Source of the DNA: Streptomyces lincolnensis | Lineage (GTDB): Bacteria; Actinomycetota; Actinomycetes; Streptomycetales; Streptomycetaceae | Length of the DNA: 64,000 nt | Direction: 5' to 3' | Assembly (NCBI RefSeq): GCF_001685355.1 | Contig: NZ_CP016438.1 | Span: 1,178,001-1,242,000, forward strand | In this document: piece by piece, positions 45,613-55,298 of the stretch | How the letters are laid out: each line of letters opens with the position of its first letter | Numbering within the stretch: the first letter of the stretch is position 1 | Program-made: the position numbers and the translations under genes | The notes under the pieces: generated by a model | What the model was told of the DNA's origin: nothing | Seen by the model: the letters and a program-made list of their open reading frames with translations, nothing else | The model's database searches: none

Positions 45613-46791
45613 GTGCTGAGCCCGTCACTCGCGCAGGAGATCGCCGGGGACACCTCCGCCGTCATCGGCTTCAACGTGCTGATCACCGACGCGGAGGGCA
45701 TGGTCATCGGCAGCGGGGACAGCAGCCGGGTCGGGACCTTCCACGAGGCCTCCGTCGAGGTCGTCCGCACCCAGGAGGCCGCCACCCACAGCGCCCCGGA
45801 GGCCCAGCGGCTGCGCGGGGTGCGCCCCGGGGTCACGCTGCCGCTGGTCACCGACGGCCGCGCGGTGGGGACCGTCGGGATCACCGGTACGCCCGCCCAG
45901 GTACGCCGTTTCGGCCTGCTGGTCAAACGCCAGACGGAGATCCTGCTCCGGGAGTCCGTCATGCTGCGCTCCCGGCTGCTCTCGGAGCGGGCCGCGGAGA
46001 AGCTGCTGGCCGACATCGCCGCCTACGACCCGCAGGTCGTCGAGGGCGATTTCCTGCTGTTCCGGGCCGCCGAACTCGGTTTCGACCTGCGGCTGCGGCG
46101 GGTCGCGGTGGCCTTCGAGGTGACCGTGCCCGACCCGGCCGCGCGTCGGCGGGGAGCGCCCACGCAGGACATGGCCCTGATCCGTTCGGAGCTGCTGCGC
46201 AGTGTCCGCGAGGTCTTCGCCGACCCCCAGGACATCGTGGCCGGCACGGCCCCGGGCTGGATCGGCGTCCTGCACCGGCTCCCGGCCCGTCGCCCCACCA
46301 CCGCCCTGGTCGCCGACTGCCGCCGGGCCGCCGACGTCATCGCCGCGCAGGACGGGCTCACCGCCCGCGTCGGCATCGGCGAGCCGGCCGCCTCCGTGAG
46401 CGGTCTGCACGACTCCTACCAGGACGCCTGTGACGCGCTGCGGCTGGGCGCCCGGTCGACCGACGACTCCCCCGTGCACCTCATCACCGACCTGCGGGTC
46501 CACCAGGTCGTCGCGGCGGTGGGCCAGTCCGCCCGCAGGCGGCTCCTCGACCTCACGGCCGCGGAACTGCGCGCCCAGCCGGACTGGCCGGCCCTCCGCG
46601 ACACGGTCACCGCGTGGTGCGAGAACGGCTTCAGCCTCGTCCGGGCCTCCGCCGCCCTGCACATCCACCGCAACACCGTCGTCTACCGCATGCAGAAGAT
46701 CGAGCAGATCACCGGCCGCCCGATGCGCGACCACCGGGCCACCATGGCCCTGTACCTGGCGTGTCTGGCGGACCGGCTGGGCGGCGGGTGA
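45613..46791 (+). CDS. CdaR/SdaR-family transcriptional regulator
   Basis: 392 residues. The N-terminal sugar-diacid-recognition domain begins LSPSLAQEIAGDTSAVIGFNVLITDAEGMVIGSGDSSR. A GGDEF-like/PucR middle region and a C-terminal helix-turn-helix follow (WCENGFSLVRASAALHIHRNTVVYRMQKIEQITG). The GTG at 45613 has GGGAGG upstream. Related regulators respond to diacids such as glycerate or glucarate. It is divergent from the amino-acid uptake operon and may control it. Confidence 0.88.
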   Translation: MLSPSLAQEIAGDTSAVIGFNVLITDAEGMVIGSGDSSRVGTFHEASVEVVRTQEAATHSAPEAQRLRGVRPGVTLPLVTDGRAVGTVGITGTPAQVRRFGLLVKRQTEILLRESVMLRSRLLSERAAEKLLADIAAYDPQVVEGDFLLFRAAELGFDLRLRRVAVAFEVTVPDPAARRRGAPTQDMALIRSELLRSVREVFADPQDIVAGTAPGWIGVLHRLPARRPTTALVADCRRAADVIAAQDGLTARVGIGEPAASVSGLHDSYQDACDALRLGARSTDDSPVHLITDLRVHQVVAAVGQSARRRLLDLTAAELRAQPDWPALRDTVTAWCENGFSLVRASAALHIHRNTVVYRMQKIEQITGRPMRDHRATMALYLACLADRLGGG

Positions 46792-46805
46792 CGATTCCGG
46801 TACGG

Positions 46806-46826
46806 GACCGAGGGGCGCCCCTGGTC
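46806..46826. terminator. Hairpin between convergent CdaR-type and ThDP-enzyme genes
   Basis: GACC and GGTC surround AGGG-GCGC-CCCT, forming a stem of eight pairs with one bulged G. It fills the 54-base gap between the two convergent stops. Confidence 0.5.
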
Positions 46827-46845
46827 TCCATGGGCAGCCCCGGTC

Positions 46846-48486
46846 TCAGTGCCCGCGGAACGCCTCTTCCAGCCACCAGGAACCCCGGTCCTTGACCACC
46901 TTGGCGTCGATGAGGAGAGGCGCGGAGCGGGGCCCCGCCACCCAGTCGGCGACCGCCTTCAGATCGGTGCGGGTGCGGACGGTCACCGCCTCGAAGCCGT
47001 AGCCGCGGGCCACGGCGGCGATGTCCGTCGGGGGGAACTCGACCGTGTCGAGGGGGTGGCCGTCGGGGCCGAAGTGGTGCACCTCGGCGCCGTAGCCGTC
47101 GTCGTTGTAGACGACGGCCACCAGGGGGAGGCCGAGTCGGCGTACGGTGTCGAGGTCCGCGGCGCCCATCAGTGCGCCGCCGTCGCCGAGGGCGGCCACC
47201 GGGAGCCGGTCCGGGCGGGCCAGGGCCGCGCCGATGGTGGTGGCCAGGCCCAGGCCGATGGACTGGAACGCCTGGGTGAAGCAGAAGCCGTTCTCGTCCG
47301 GCACCGACAGGTACATGCTCGGGTGGCCCATGAAGTTGCCGGAGTCCACGCCGACCACCCGCTCCGCGGGGAGGATGTCGTCGAGCGCGATGCTCAGCGT
47401 GCGGGGGTCGATCCGGTCACGGGTGCTCGTGTCGTCGTAGGCGAGGTCGCGCCACCGCACGCGGGCGGCGATGGCCTCGGCGATGTCGGGCGTCCGGCGG
47501 CCCCGGCGTGGTTCGCCGGCCGTCTCCAGCGCGCGTCGTGCCGTGAGTTCGACGTCTCCGGTGACGGCGAGGTGGACGTCGCGGTGTGCGCCGAGCGCCG
47601 ACGGGTCGTCGTCGATCTGGGCCACGGTCGCGTCGGGGGCGATCAGTTGGCCGTGCCGCATGGTCCACATGTTCAGCGCGCAGCCCCAGCCGACGATCAG
47701 GTCGGAGTCCCGGACCAGTTCGGCCGTCAGGGGTGAGGCGAAGCCGCCGGAGACGTCGAGGGACCAGGGGTTGCCGTGGAAGAGGCCGTTGGCCACGGCG
47801 GAGGTCGCGAGCAGGGCGCCGTGGTGGTCGGCGAGCGCCTCGATCGCGTCCCGGGCGCCGGGTGAGCGGGAGCCCCGGCCGGCCACGAAGACGGGGCGCC
47901 GGGCCCGGTCGAGGGCCTGTGTCAGGGCCGTCACGTCGGCCCGGGTGGGCTCGACGGCGGCGCGGGGCGGGGGTGGTGCGGCCCGGTCGAGGGCGCCGTC
48001 GGGTACGTCCAGGGCCTGCACCGGCAGCGGGAGGTTGAGCAGCACGGTCCGGCGTTCGTGCACGGCCCGGTGCACCGCGGTGAGGGCCTCGGCCACCGCG
48101 TCCCCGGCCGAGGTGACCCGCAGCGGCAGCGCGCCCACCGCCCGCGCCAACGCCTCCTGGTCGACGAAGAAGTTGGACCGCGGCTCGGTCACCTCGGCGG
48201 CCAGGACGAGAAGCGGCGTACGGCTCTTGGCCGCCTCGGCCAGACCTGTCATCGCGTTGGTGAGTCCCGGCCCCTGGTGGACGCTGAGTGCGGCGACGGT
48301 GCCGCTGGTGCGCGCGTACGCGTCGGCCATCGTCGCGGCACCGCCCTCGTGTCGGGCGGCGACGAACCGCGCACCGGCCGCGACCATGGCGTTGGTCAGA
48401 TGGAAGTTGCCCGATCCGACCACGCCGAAGACCTGCGTGATCCCGGCGTCGACCAGGGCCCGCCCGACCGCCTCGGCGACCTTCAC
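46846..48486 (-). CDS. Thiamine-diphosphate-dependent enzyme (acetolactate-synthase-like)
   Basis: 546 residues. The catalytic glutamate is Glu47 in RHEGGAA. The central FAD/DHS-like domain is followed by the ThDP/Mg motif GDGGALMG...NDDGYG. The family covers acetolactate synthases, decarboxylases and carboligases; the substrate is not readable here. The GTG at 48486 overlaps the cyclase stop (GTGA). The protein makes a two-gene unit with the cyclase, which suggests that it acts on the product of that hydrolase or the reverse. Confidence 0.85.
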   Translation of the reverse strand: MKVAEAVGRALVDAGITQVFGVVGSGNFHLTNAMVAAGARFVAARHEGGAATMADAYARTSGTVAALSVHQGPGLTNAMTGLAEAAKSRTPLLVLAAEVTEPRSNFFVDQEALARAVGALPLRVTSAGDAVAEALTAVHRAVHERRTVLLNLPLPVQALDVPDGALDRAAPPPPRAAVEPTRADVTALTQALDRARRPVFVAGRGSRSPGARDAIEALADHHGALLATSAVANGLFHGNPWSLDVSGGFASPLTAELVRDSDLIVGWGCALNMWTMRHGQLIAPDATVAQIDDDPSALGAHRDVHLAVTGDVELTARRALETAGEPRRGRRTPDIAEAIAARVRWRDLAYDDTSTRDRIDPRTLSIALDDILPAERVVGVDSGNFMGHPSMYLSVPDENGFCFTQAFQSIGLGLATTIGAALARPDRLPVAALGDGGALMGAADLDTVRRLGLPLVAVVYNDDGYGAEVHHFGPDGHPLDTVEFPPTDIAAVARGYGFEAVTVRTRTDLKAVADWVAGPRSAPLLIDAKVVKDRGSWWLEEAFRGH

Positions 48487-49271
48487 GACCGCTCCACCAG
48501 GGCGAGCACCCGGGCGGGCGATCCGGATCCGGCGACGATGGGCAGCGGTCCGGCGACGACGACGGAGCCGGTGGCCGGCAGCTCCCCCAGGTTGCGGAGC
48601 TGGGTGAGTCCGTACTTGTCGCTGCCCATGAGGTAGGAGTGGCAGGGGAAGGCCGGGTCGAAGGCGTGTCCGCGCCCGGCGTCGGTCCCCACCGTCTCGA
48701 CTCCGAGGCCGATCACGGGCGCCTCCTGGGCCACCCAGCGGGCGCACTCCGGCGACAGGCCCGGGGTGTGGGGGCCGTTCTCGTCCGCGTTCAGGAAGGT
48801 CTCCTGGGAGTGCGCTCGGGCGTCCCAGCCGGTGCGCAGCAGCAGCCAGCCGCCGTCGGGCAGCGGCCCGTACTTCGCCTCCCAGGCCTGTATGTGCTCC
48901 ACCTCGACGAGGAAGTCCGGGTCCTGCTCCGCCTCGGCGGTGAAGTCCAGTACGGCGGCCGGGGCGATCAGCCGGGAGGCCGGTACCGACGCCACGTCGG
49001 CGAGATCCTTGCCGGTCACCCAGTGGTTCGGGGCGTCGAAGTGGGTGCCGGTGTGCTCGCCGCTGCGGAAGTTGTTCCAGTACCAGGCCGGTCCCCGGTC
49101 GTCGTACCTGCTGATCTCCTCCAGCTCGAACACCGCCGTCTGGCCGAACTGCGGCGGCAGTTGGATCACCGGGGTCGCGGACGACAACGGCGAGGTGAGG
49201 TCGACGACTTCGACCGACCCCCCTCGCAGTGCGGACACCAGCGAAGCGAGTACCGACGGCTGCGCGGACAT
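48483..49271 (-). CDS. Cyclase/kynurenine-formamidase-type metal hydrolase
   Basis: 262 residues. HTGTHFDAPNH (His73, His77, Asp79) is the metal-binding signature of the cyclase family, which includes kynurenine formamidase and isatin hydrolase. FPCHSYLMGSDKYGLTQLRNLGELP lies near the C-terminus. GGGAGGCCGTC precedes the ATG. It is the first gene of the pair with the ThDP enzyme. The substrate is probably a cyclic or acyl-amide aromatic compound; it is not defined. Confidence 0.88.
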   Translation of the reverse strand: MSAQPSVLASLVSALRGGSVEVVDLTSPLSSATPVIQLPPQFGQTAVFELEEISRYDDRGPAWYWNNFRSGEHTGTHFDAPNHWVTGKDLADVASVPASRLIAPAAVLDFTAEAEQDPDFLVEVEHIQAWEAKYGPLPDGGWLLLRTGWDARAHSQETFLNADENGPHTPGLSPECARWVAQEAPVIGLGVETVGTDAGRGHAFDPAFPCHSYLMGSDKYGLTQLRNLGELPATGSVVVAGPLPIVAGSGSPARVLALVERS

Positions 49272-49362
49272 GACGGCCTCCCGGGCGTATGCGGAACTCA
49301 CAGCATGGCAGCAGGAGGTGACGGTCTTTCAAGTGTCGGGGCAGGAGGGCGGGCAAGCGAGA

Positions 49363-49388
49363 GGCCCCGGATCGGATGATCCGGGGCC
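49363..49388 (-). terminator. Terminator hairpin behind the leader peptide gene
   Basis: GGCCCCGGATC (49363-49373) and GATCCGGGGCC (49378-49388) pair perfectly over 11 bp with a GGAT loop. It lies 17 bases after the peptide stop in its direction of transcription. It separates the peptide gene from the cyclase operon. Confidence 0.75.
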
Positions 49389-49404
49389 CGTGGAGCACGC
49401 CGCG

Positions 49405-49602
49405 TCAGTGAGCGCCGAGGTGCAGGTTCGCGCCCGCCTTGACGCCGTCGGCCGAGAGGACGGCACCGGCGTCGGCGCAGACGGTGATCCCCGCGAGGTC
49501 GACGTGGAGGTCGACGGCGACGCCGCCCGCGAGGCCGCCCGAGATGGTGTCCAGGTCGGCGTCGAGGATTTCGGCCGTCTCAATCGGGGAAATGGAGTTC
49601 AT
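49405..49602 (-). CDS. Small double-glycine-leader peptide, possible RiPP or bacteriocin precursor
   Basis: 65 residues. The start at 49602 has the RBS GAAAGGAA. The first 23 residues read like a double-glycine leader, with TAEILDADLDTISGG at 9-23 and Gly22-Gly23. The remaining 42 residues (AGGVAV, single Cys42, Ala/Gly/Val-rich, ending HLGAH) would be the core. It has its own terminator and no modification enzyme or transporter beside it. Such peptides are often exported and cleaved after GG by an ABC peptidase. An alternative start further up would add nine residues. That it is a precursor is inference. Confidence 0.65.
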   Translation of the reverse strand: MNSISPIETAEILDADLDTISGGLAGGVAVDLHVDLAGITVCADAGAVLSADGVKAGANLHLGAH

Positions 49603-50146
49603 GGCGCGCGGTTCCTTTCGCAGCAGCAATTCTTGAAAGCGGCTTACGCCGTGCGGAGGATCGAAGCACGTCGTAGCCGTGCTGGCCAGTCGCCCGGCGG
49701 CGATCCGGGGGATGCTCCGACAACCTGCTTCACCAGCGTTGCAGTGTGCTCACCGAATACACCGAATCCTTCACACGAATTCCCTTCGCGCTGCCCGCGC
49801 GGACGTGTCGGCGCGGCGGCTTCCCGGTTTCCGTATGACCCCGCGGTGAACGGTGTGCAGGTTTGCCGATTTTTTCTGCCGCCGTGCGACCGACCGACCC
49901 CGCTTCCGGCGAACTGCCCGTCACTCAGGTGACGTTCACGTCACTGCGCAGGACGTACCCTCCCTCGGTCCGGCCGCCACTGCACAGCTGCCCGCCCGGG
50001 ACGACGGCCTGGAAGTTGCCGGCCGAACCGTTGCGCCACTTTCCGACTGACGCATCCGAAAAACGTTTCACGTGTGGCCGGGGTAGACTTGCGTCGCCCA
50101 TGCCGGATCACATCGTGCCTGGTCGCACGGCTGCCACAGCGAGGGG
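49603..50146. other. 544-bp region between the peptide and LacI genes
   Basis: No ORF here has a convincing RBS and typical codon pattern. The left part should hold the peptide promoter. Three CACCGAAT-like direct repeats begin at 49751, 49760 and 49772. The right part holds a LacI operator at 50056-50069. The rest shows nothing clear. Confidence 0.5.
50056..50069. promoter_or_regulatory. LacI operator CCGAAAAACGTTTC
   Basis: The 14-mer lies 77 bases before the lacI start and centres on AAACGTTT. The reverse complement of 59387-59400 matches it at 13 of 14 bases, and 59272-59285 shares the core AAAAACGTT. It probably marks autoregulation and a shared regulon. Confidence 0.7.
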
Positions 50147-51166
50147 GTGGACGACATTCCGGTTCGCCCCGCCCGCATCCAGGACGTCGCGGCAGCCGCC
50201 GGGGTCTCGGTGTCCACGGTGTCGAACGTCCTGAACCGGCCCGAGCGCGTCAACGAGCGCACGGCCGCACGGGTCCGCGACGCGGTCGCCGCCCTCGACT
50301 ACGTGCCCCACCCGGGAGCCGCCGGCCTGCGCACCGGCCACTCGTCCTCGATCGGCCTGGTGCTCCCCGACATCACCAACACCTTCTACTCGCGCATCGC
50401 CCGGGGTGCCGCCGACGCGGCCTACGACCACGGCTACTCCCTGGTGCTCTGCCACAGCGCGGACGCGCCGGAGCGGGAGCAGGGCTACTTCACCATGCTC
50501 GTCGAACAACGGGCCGTCGGGGCCGTGGTGGTGCCGCTCAGCGCCGACCCCACCCGGCTCTCACGCCTGCGGGAGCGGGGCATTCCCCTGGTCCTGGCCG
50601 ACCGTGCCATGTCGGCCGAGGACGGCTGTTCCGTCTCCGTGGACGACATCGCCGGCGGCCGCATAGCCGTGCAGCACCTCCTGGAGCGCGGAGCGCGCGA
50701 CATCCTCGTGGTCAACGGCGAGCGCGCGATCCGGCAGTGCGCCGACCGCTACCAGGGCGCCCGGCAGGCCGTCCGCAGCCGGCGCGAGGCGCGGGTGGAA
50801 CAGGTCGTCGCCAAGGAGATGACCGTGGCCTACGGCCTGGAGATCGCCCGCCGGCTCGACGACCTCCCCGACGGGGTCTTCTGCACCAACGACTTCCTCG
50901 CCGCCGGCCTCTGCCACGGCCTGGCCGAGCGCGGCGTACGCATACCCGACGAGGTCCAGGTGGTCGGCTACGGCGATCTCGACATCGCCAGCTTCGTCGG
51001 CACCCCCCTGAGCACCGTCCACCAGCCGGTCGAGGATCTCGGCCGGGCGGCCGTGGAGATGCTGCTCGACGAGGTCGAGGCCCGCGCCGAACACGCCCAC
51101 GAGGCGCGGGTGTTCGCACCCGGACTCGTCGTACGCGACTCCACGCGGCCCGCCTCCGGCGGCTGA
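50147..51166 (+). CDS. LacI-family transcriptional regulator
   Basis: 339 residues. The helix-turn-helix is at about 9-30 (RIQDVAAAAGVSVSTVSNVLNRP). The C-terminal periplasmic-binding-protein-like domain binds a sugar effector (SSIGLVLPDITNTFYSRIARG). The GTG at 50147 is preferred; GCGAGGG precedes it closely. It is not next to a sugar operon: a convergent aldo/keto reductase follows. Its likely target is the glycosidase/MFS/isomerase locus at 59 kb, which carries the same operator. Confidence 0.9.
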   Translation: MDDIPVRPARIQDVAAAAGVSVSTVSNVLNRPERVNERTAARVRDAVAALDYVPHPGAAGLRTGHSSSIGLVLPDITNTFYSRIARGAADAAYDHGYSLVLCHSADAPEREQGYFTMLVEQRAVGAVVVPLSADPTRLSRLRERGIPLVLADRAMSAEDGCSVSVDDIAGGRIAVQHLLERGARDILVVNGERAIRQCADRYQGARQAVRSRREARVEQVVAKEMTVAYGLEIARRLDDLPDGVFCTNDFLAAGLCHGLAERGVRIPDEVQVVGYGDLDIASFVGTPLSTVHQPVEDLGRAAVEMLLDEVEARAEHAHEARVFAPGLVVRDSTRPASGG

Positions 51167-51209
51167 CCGTCCGGCAGCTGTTCCGTCTGTCCGTGGCGGG
51201 CCGCGGCTG

Positions 51210-52336
<1,127 letters not shown>

Positions 52337-52339
52337 CTC

Positions 52340-53254
52340 ATGGTGGACCGACTCGCCCGCGCCGTCGAAAGGCACTGTGAGGGGCTGTGGTCCGAGACCG
52401 CCGTGCCCCGGCTCTCGCTGGTCGCGCTCGACGAGTTCATCGAGCCGACCGAGATGATGTACGAACCGATGGTCTGCTTCATCGCCGAAGGCTCCAAGCG
52501 CACCGCGGTGGGAGATCGCTGCTGGGTCACGCCCCGCGGCGAAATGGCCCTGATCACCCTCGACATGCCGGTCACCGCCGCCTTCGAGAAGGTGCCCTAC
52601 CGCGCGGCGGTGATGCGGCTCGACAGCCGGGCACTGGCCGCCGTACAGATGGAACTGGAGGAGACCGGCCCGCCGTCCCCGCCGGACGTGTCCGCGGCGG
52701 TCACCGCCTCGATGGCGCCGGAACTCGTCGACGCGGTCACCCGGTGGGTCCAGCTCCTCGACGCCCCGGCGGACATCCGGCCCCTGGCCTCCGGTATCGA
52801 GAGCGAGATCCTCTACCGGCTGCTGCGCGGCCCGCTCGGCCCCGTCCTGAGCCACTGGTCCATGGCCGACTCCGCCGCGTCCCGGATCCGCACGGCGGCC
52901 CGCTGGATCTGCGACCACTACACCGAATCGCTCAGCATCGGCGAGATCGCCGCGGTCGCCGGGATGAGTCCGGCCACGCTGCACCGGCACTTCAAGGCGG
53001 CCACCGGCATGAGCCCGCTCAGGTTCCACAAACGCCTGCGGTTGCAGGAAGCGCGACGGCGGCTGTTCACCGGCGACATGACAGCGGCCCAGGCCGCCCA
53101 GGCGGTCGGCTACGTCAGCGCCACCCAGTTCAACCGTGAATACCGCAGCGCCTACGGCCTGCCGCCCGGCCAGGACGCGGCACGGCTGCGCGCCCGGCTC
53201 GCCGACGGCGGGGAGAGTCAGGTCCTGCTCGACGGATCGGGCGCGAAGCCGTGA
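52340..53254 (+). CDS. AraC-family transcriptional regulator
   Basis: 304 residues. The AraC-type N-terminal domain (AraC_N) begins around residue 20 with PRLSLVALDEFIEPTEMMYEPMVCFIAEGSKRTAVG. The two C-terminal helix-turn-helix motifs (about 200-285) include SIGEIAAVAGMSPATLHRHFKAATGMSP and AAQAAQAVGYVSATQFNREYRSAYG. It is divergent from the aldo/keto reductase, which it likely activates. The leader contains three tandem 17-bp repeats. Confidence 0.9.
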   Translation: MVDRLARAVERHCEGLWSETAVPRLSLVALDEFIEPTEMMYEPMVCFIAEGSKRTAVGDRCWVTPRGEMALITLDMPVTAAFEKVPYRAAVMRLDSRALAAVQMELEETGPPSPPDVSAAVTASMAPELVDAVTRWVQLLDAPADIRPLASGIESEILYRLLRGPLGPVLSHWSMADSAASRIRTAARWICDHYTESLSIGEIAAVAGMSPATLHRHFKAATGMSPLRFHKRLRLQEARRRLFTGDMTAAQAAQAVGYVSATQFNREYRSAYGLPPGQDAARLRARLADGGESQVLLDGSGAKP

Positions 53255-53310
53255 CGGAGATGGCGTGACGGTGATGCCGTCGTCCGCCGGGGCACAACGC
53301 GGCCGGTCGG

Positions 53311-53994
53311 TCACCGGCGCGCGGCGATCCCGGTGAGGATGAGGTCGATGCCGGCGAGGAACTCCTCCCGGTCGTCGTGGGTGCGCAGTTGTCCGGCGAC
53401 GGTTCGGGTGAAGGGGTACTGGGCGGGGTCGAGCTGTGCCCAGGTGGACGCCACGGCGTCGAGGAACTCGCCCCGGTCGGCGCCCGGTTGGGCCGTCCGG
53501 GCGTTGGCGGCGTTCTGGCCCGCCACGCCGAGGATGTAGTTCAACAGCGTGCAGGCCGCGGTGAACTGGGCGGCCTCGGGCACGTGGAGCGCCTGGACCC
53601 GACCCCCGATGCGTTCCAGGACGCGCAGCAACGGTGGCGGCGCGGGGGCACGGTTGAGTTGCGCGCCGACCCAGGGATGGTCGTCGATCGCGTCGAACAG
53701 GTCGCCCGCGAGGGTCCGGATCGCCTCTTGCGGCGTCGCGTCGGCTGCGTCGGCCGCGTCCAGGGTGGGGGCGACGACGGCGTCGGTGGCGGCGACCAGG
53801 AGTTCGGTCTTGCCCGCGATGTGCCAGTAGATCGCCCCGGGCCCGGTCGCGAGGCGCTCGGCCAGCGCGCGGAAGGTGAGACCGCTCTCGCCCACCGCGT
53901 CGAGGAGTTCGACGGCGGCGCCGACGATGCGCTCCCGGGAGAGCGGTTCCTGTCGTCGTTCCGGATGACGTGCCCTGGTGGCCATGGTCCGCAT
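53311..53994 (-). CDS. TetR-family transcriptional regulator
   Basis: 227 residues (224 if the ATG at 53985 is used). The helix-turn-helix is at about 20-60 (SRERIVGAAVELLDAVGESGLTFRALAERLATGPGAIYWHIAGKTELL). The C-terminal ligand domain has LLNYILGVAGQN. It is divergent from the TetX-like monooxygenase, and the promoter region contains three palindromes that it should bind. An inducing drug or metabolite is likely. Confidence 0.92.
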   Translation of the reverse strand: MRTMATRARHPERRQEPLSRERIVGAAVELLDAVGESGLTFRALAERLATGPGAIYWHIAGKTELLVAATDAVVAPTLDAADAADATPQEAIRTLAGDLFDAIDDHPWVGAQLNRAPAPPPLLRVLERIGGRVQALHVPEAAQFTAACTLLNYILGVAGQNAANARTAQPGADRGEFLDAVASTWAQLDPAQYPFTRTVAGQLRTHDDREEFLAGIDLILTGIAARR

Positions 53995-54005
53995 TCTAGC
54001 CAGCT

Positions 54006-54076
54006 TGGAACATCGTTCCAGCTTGACAAGCTCTGGAACGGCGTTCCACTCTGAGGCTTGCTGGAACGTCGTTCCA
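54006..54076. promoter_or_regulatory. Three TetR operators spaced 28 bp apart
   Basis: TGGAACATCGTTCCA (54006-54020), TGGAACGGCGTTCCA (54034-54048) and TGGAACGTCGTTCCA (54062-54076) have centres at 54013, 54041 and 54069. The 28-bp spacing is exact. A TTGACA at 54023-54028 could be the -35 box for the monooxygenase gene. The arrangement suggests cooperative or graded repression. Confidence 0.85.
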
Positions 54077-54127
54077 GATGGCCTGACGGGTGTCCGCCCG
54101 GCGGTCCACGATCAGGAGGGAACTCCC

Positions 54128-55261
54128 ATGACCACTGACGTCACGATCATCGGCGCGGGGCTCGGAGGACTGACGCTCGCCCGCGTCCTGCACGTCCACG
54201 GCATCCCGGCGACGGTCTACGAAGCGGAGACGTCGGCGACCGCCCGCTCCCAGGGCGGCATGCTCGACATCCACGACTACAACGGGCAGCTCGCCCTGAA
54301 GGCCGCCGGCCTCTTCGAGGAGTTCCTCGGCATCGTCCACCAGGGCGCCCAGGCGTCGCGGGTGCTCGACAAGGACGGAAAGGTGCTGCTGGACGAGCCC
54401 GACGACGATACCGGCGCGCGGCCCGAGGCTCCCCGCGGCGCCCTCCGGCAGATCCTGCTCGGCTCGCTGCCCGCCGGCACGGTCCGATGGGGGCGCAAGG
54501 TCACCGCGGTCCGGCCTCTCGGGGATGGCCGGCACGAGGTGACGTTCGCGGACGGGGCGCGTGTGACGACCGGTCTGCTGGTCGGCGCGGACGGCGCGTG
54601 GTCACGCGTCCGTCCCCTGCTGTCCGGGGCGCGGCCCGAGTACGTCGGCACGGTGTTCGTCGAGACCTACCTGTACGACGTCGACCAGCGCCATCCCGCC
54701 AGCGCCAAGGCGGTCGGCGCGGGTGCCATGTCCGCGCTCGCCCCCGGCAAGGGCATCTCCGCCCACCGTGAACCGAACGGCGTCCTGCACACCTACGTCC
54801 AGCTCAGCAAGCCCCAGGAGTGGATCGACGCCATCGACTTCACCGACGCCGGTGCGGCCGCGGCCCGCGTCGCCGAGGAGTTCGACGGCTGGGCGCCGGA
54901 ACTCACCGCGCTCATCACCGACGGCGAGACCGCGCCGGTCCGGCGGACCGTCCATGCCCTGCCGGGCGAACACCGCTGGAACCGCGTGCCCGGCGTCACC
55001 CTGCTCGGCGACGCCGCCCACCTGATGGCACCCTCCGGCGAAGGCGCCAATCTCGCCATGTACGACGGCGCGGAACTCGGCGACGCCCTGGCCGCGCACC
55101 CGGACGACGTCGAGGCCGCGCTCACCGCGTACGAACAGGCCCTGTTCCCGCGCAGCGCCGCCGCTGCCGCCGAGTCGGCCCGCATCCACGCGATGTGCCT
55201 CGACGCCGACGCCCCGTACAGCCTCGTCGACTTCTTCACCCGCCACGCCCGTACGCCCTGA
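54128..55261 (+). CDS. TetX-like FAD-dependent monooxygenase
   Basis: 377 residues. The FAD motif is GAGLGG (9-14). The motif with Gly294-Asp295 in LLGDAAHLMAPSGEGANLAMYDGAELG, which binds FAD ribose, is clear. The overall pattern is like Tet(X) and related flavin monooxygenases that hydroxylate drugs or aromatic polyketides. AGGAGGGAACTCCC precedes the ATG. It is divergent from and probably repressed by the TetR gene. Substrate not established. Confidence 0.88.
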   Translation: MTTDVTIIGAGLGGLTLARVLHVHGIPATVYEAETSATARSQGGMLDIHDYNGQLALKAAGLFEEFLGIVHQGAQASRVLDKDGKVLLDEPDDDTGARPEAPRGALRQILLGSLPAGTVRWGRKVTAVRPLGDGRHEVTFADGARVTTGLLVGADGAWSRVRPLLSGARPEYVGTVFVETYLYDVDQRHPASAKAVGAGAMSALAPGKGISAHREPNGVLHTYVQLSKPQEWIDAIDFTDAGAAAARVAEEFDGWAPELTALITDGETAPVRRTVHALPGEHRWNRVPGVTLLGDAAHLMAPSGEGANLAMYDGAELGDALAAHPDDVEAALTAYEQALFPRSAAAAAESARIHAMCLDADAPYSLVDFFTRHARTP

Positions 55262-55298
55262 CCCGCGGCGGGCGGCCACGGGCCTCCGTCGGTCGTCG

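Noticed and set aside
48483..49602. Treating the cyclase-family gene as a lanthipeptide or RiPP maturation enzyme for the small peptide
   Set aside because: HTGTHFDAPNH marks the kynurenine-formamidase-type hydrolases, not LanC. The terminator also separates the two genes.
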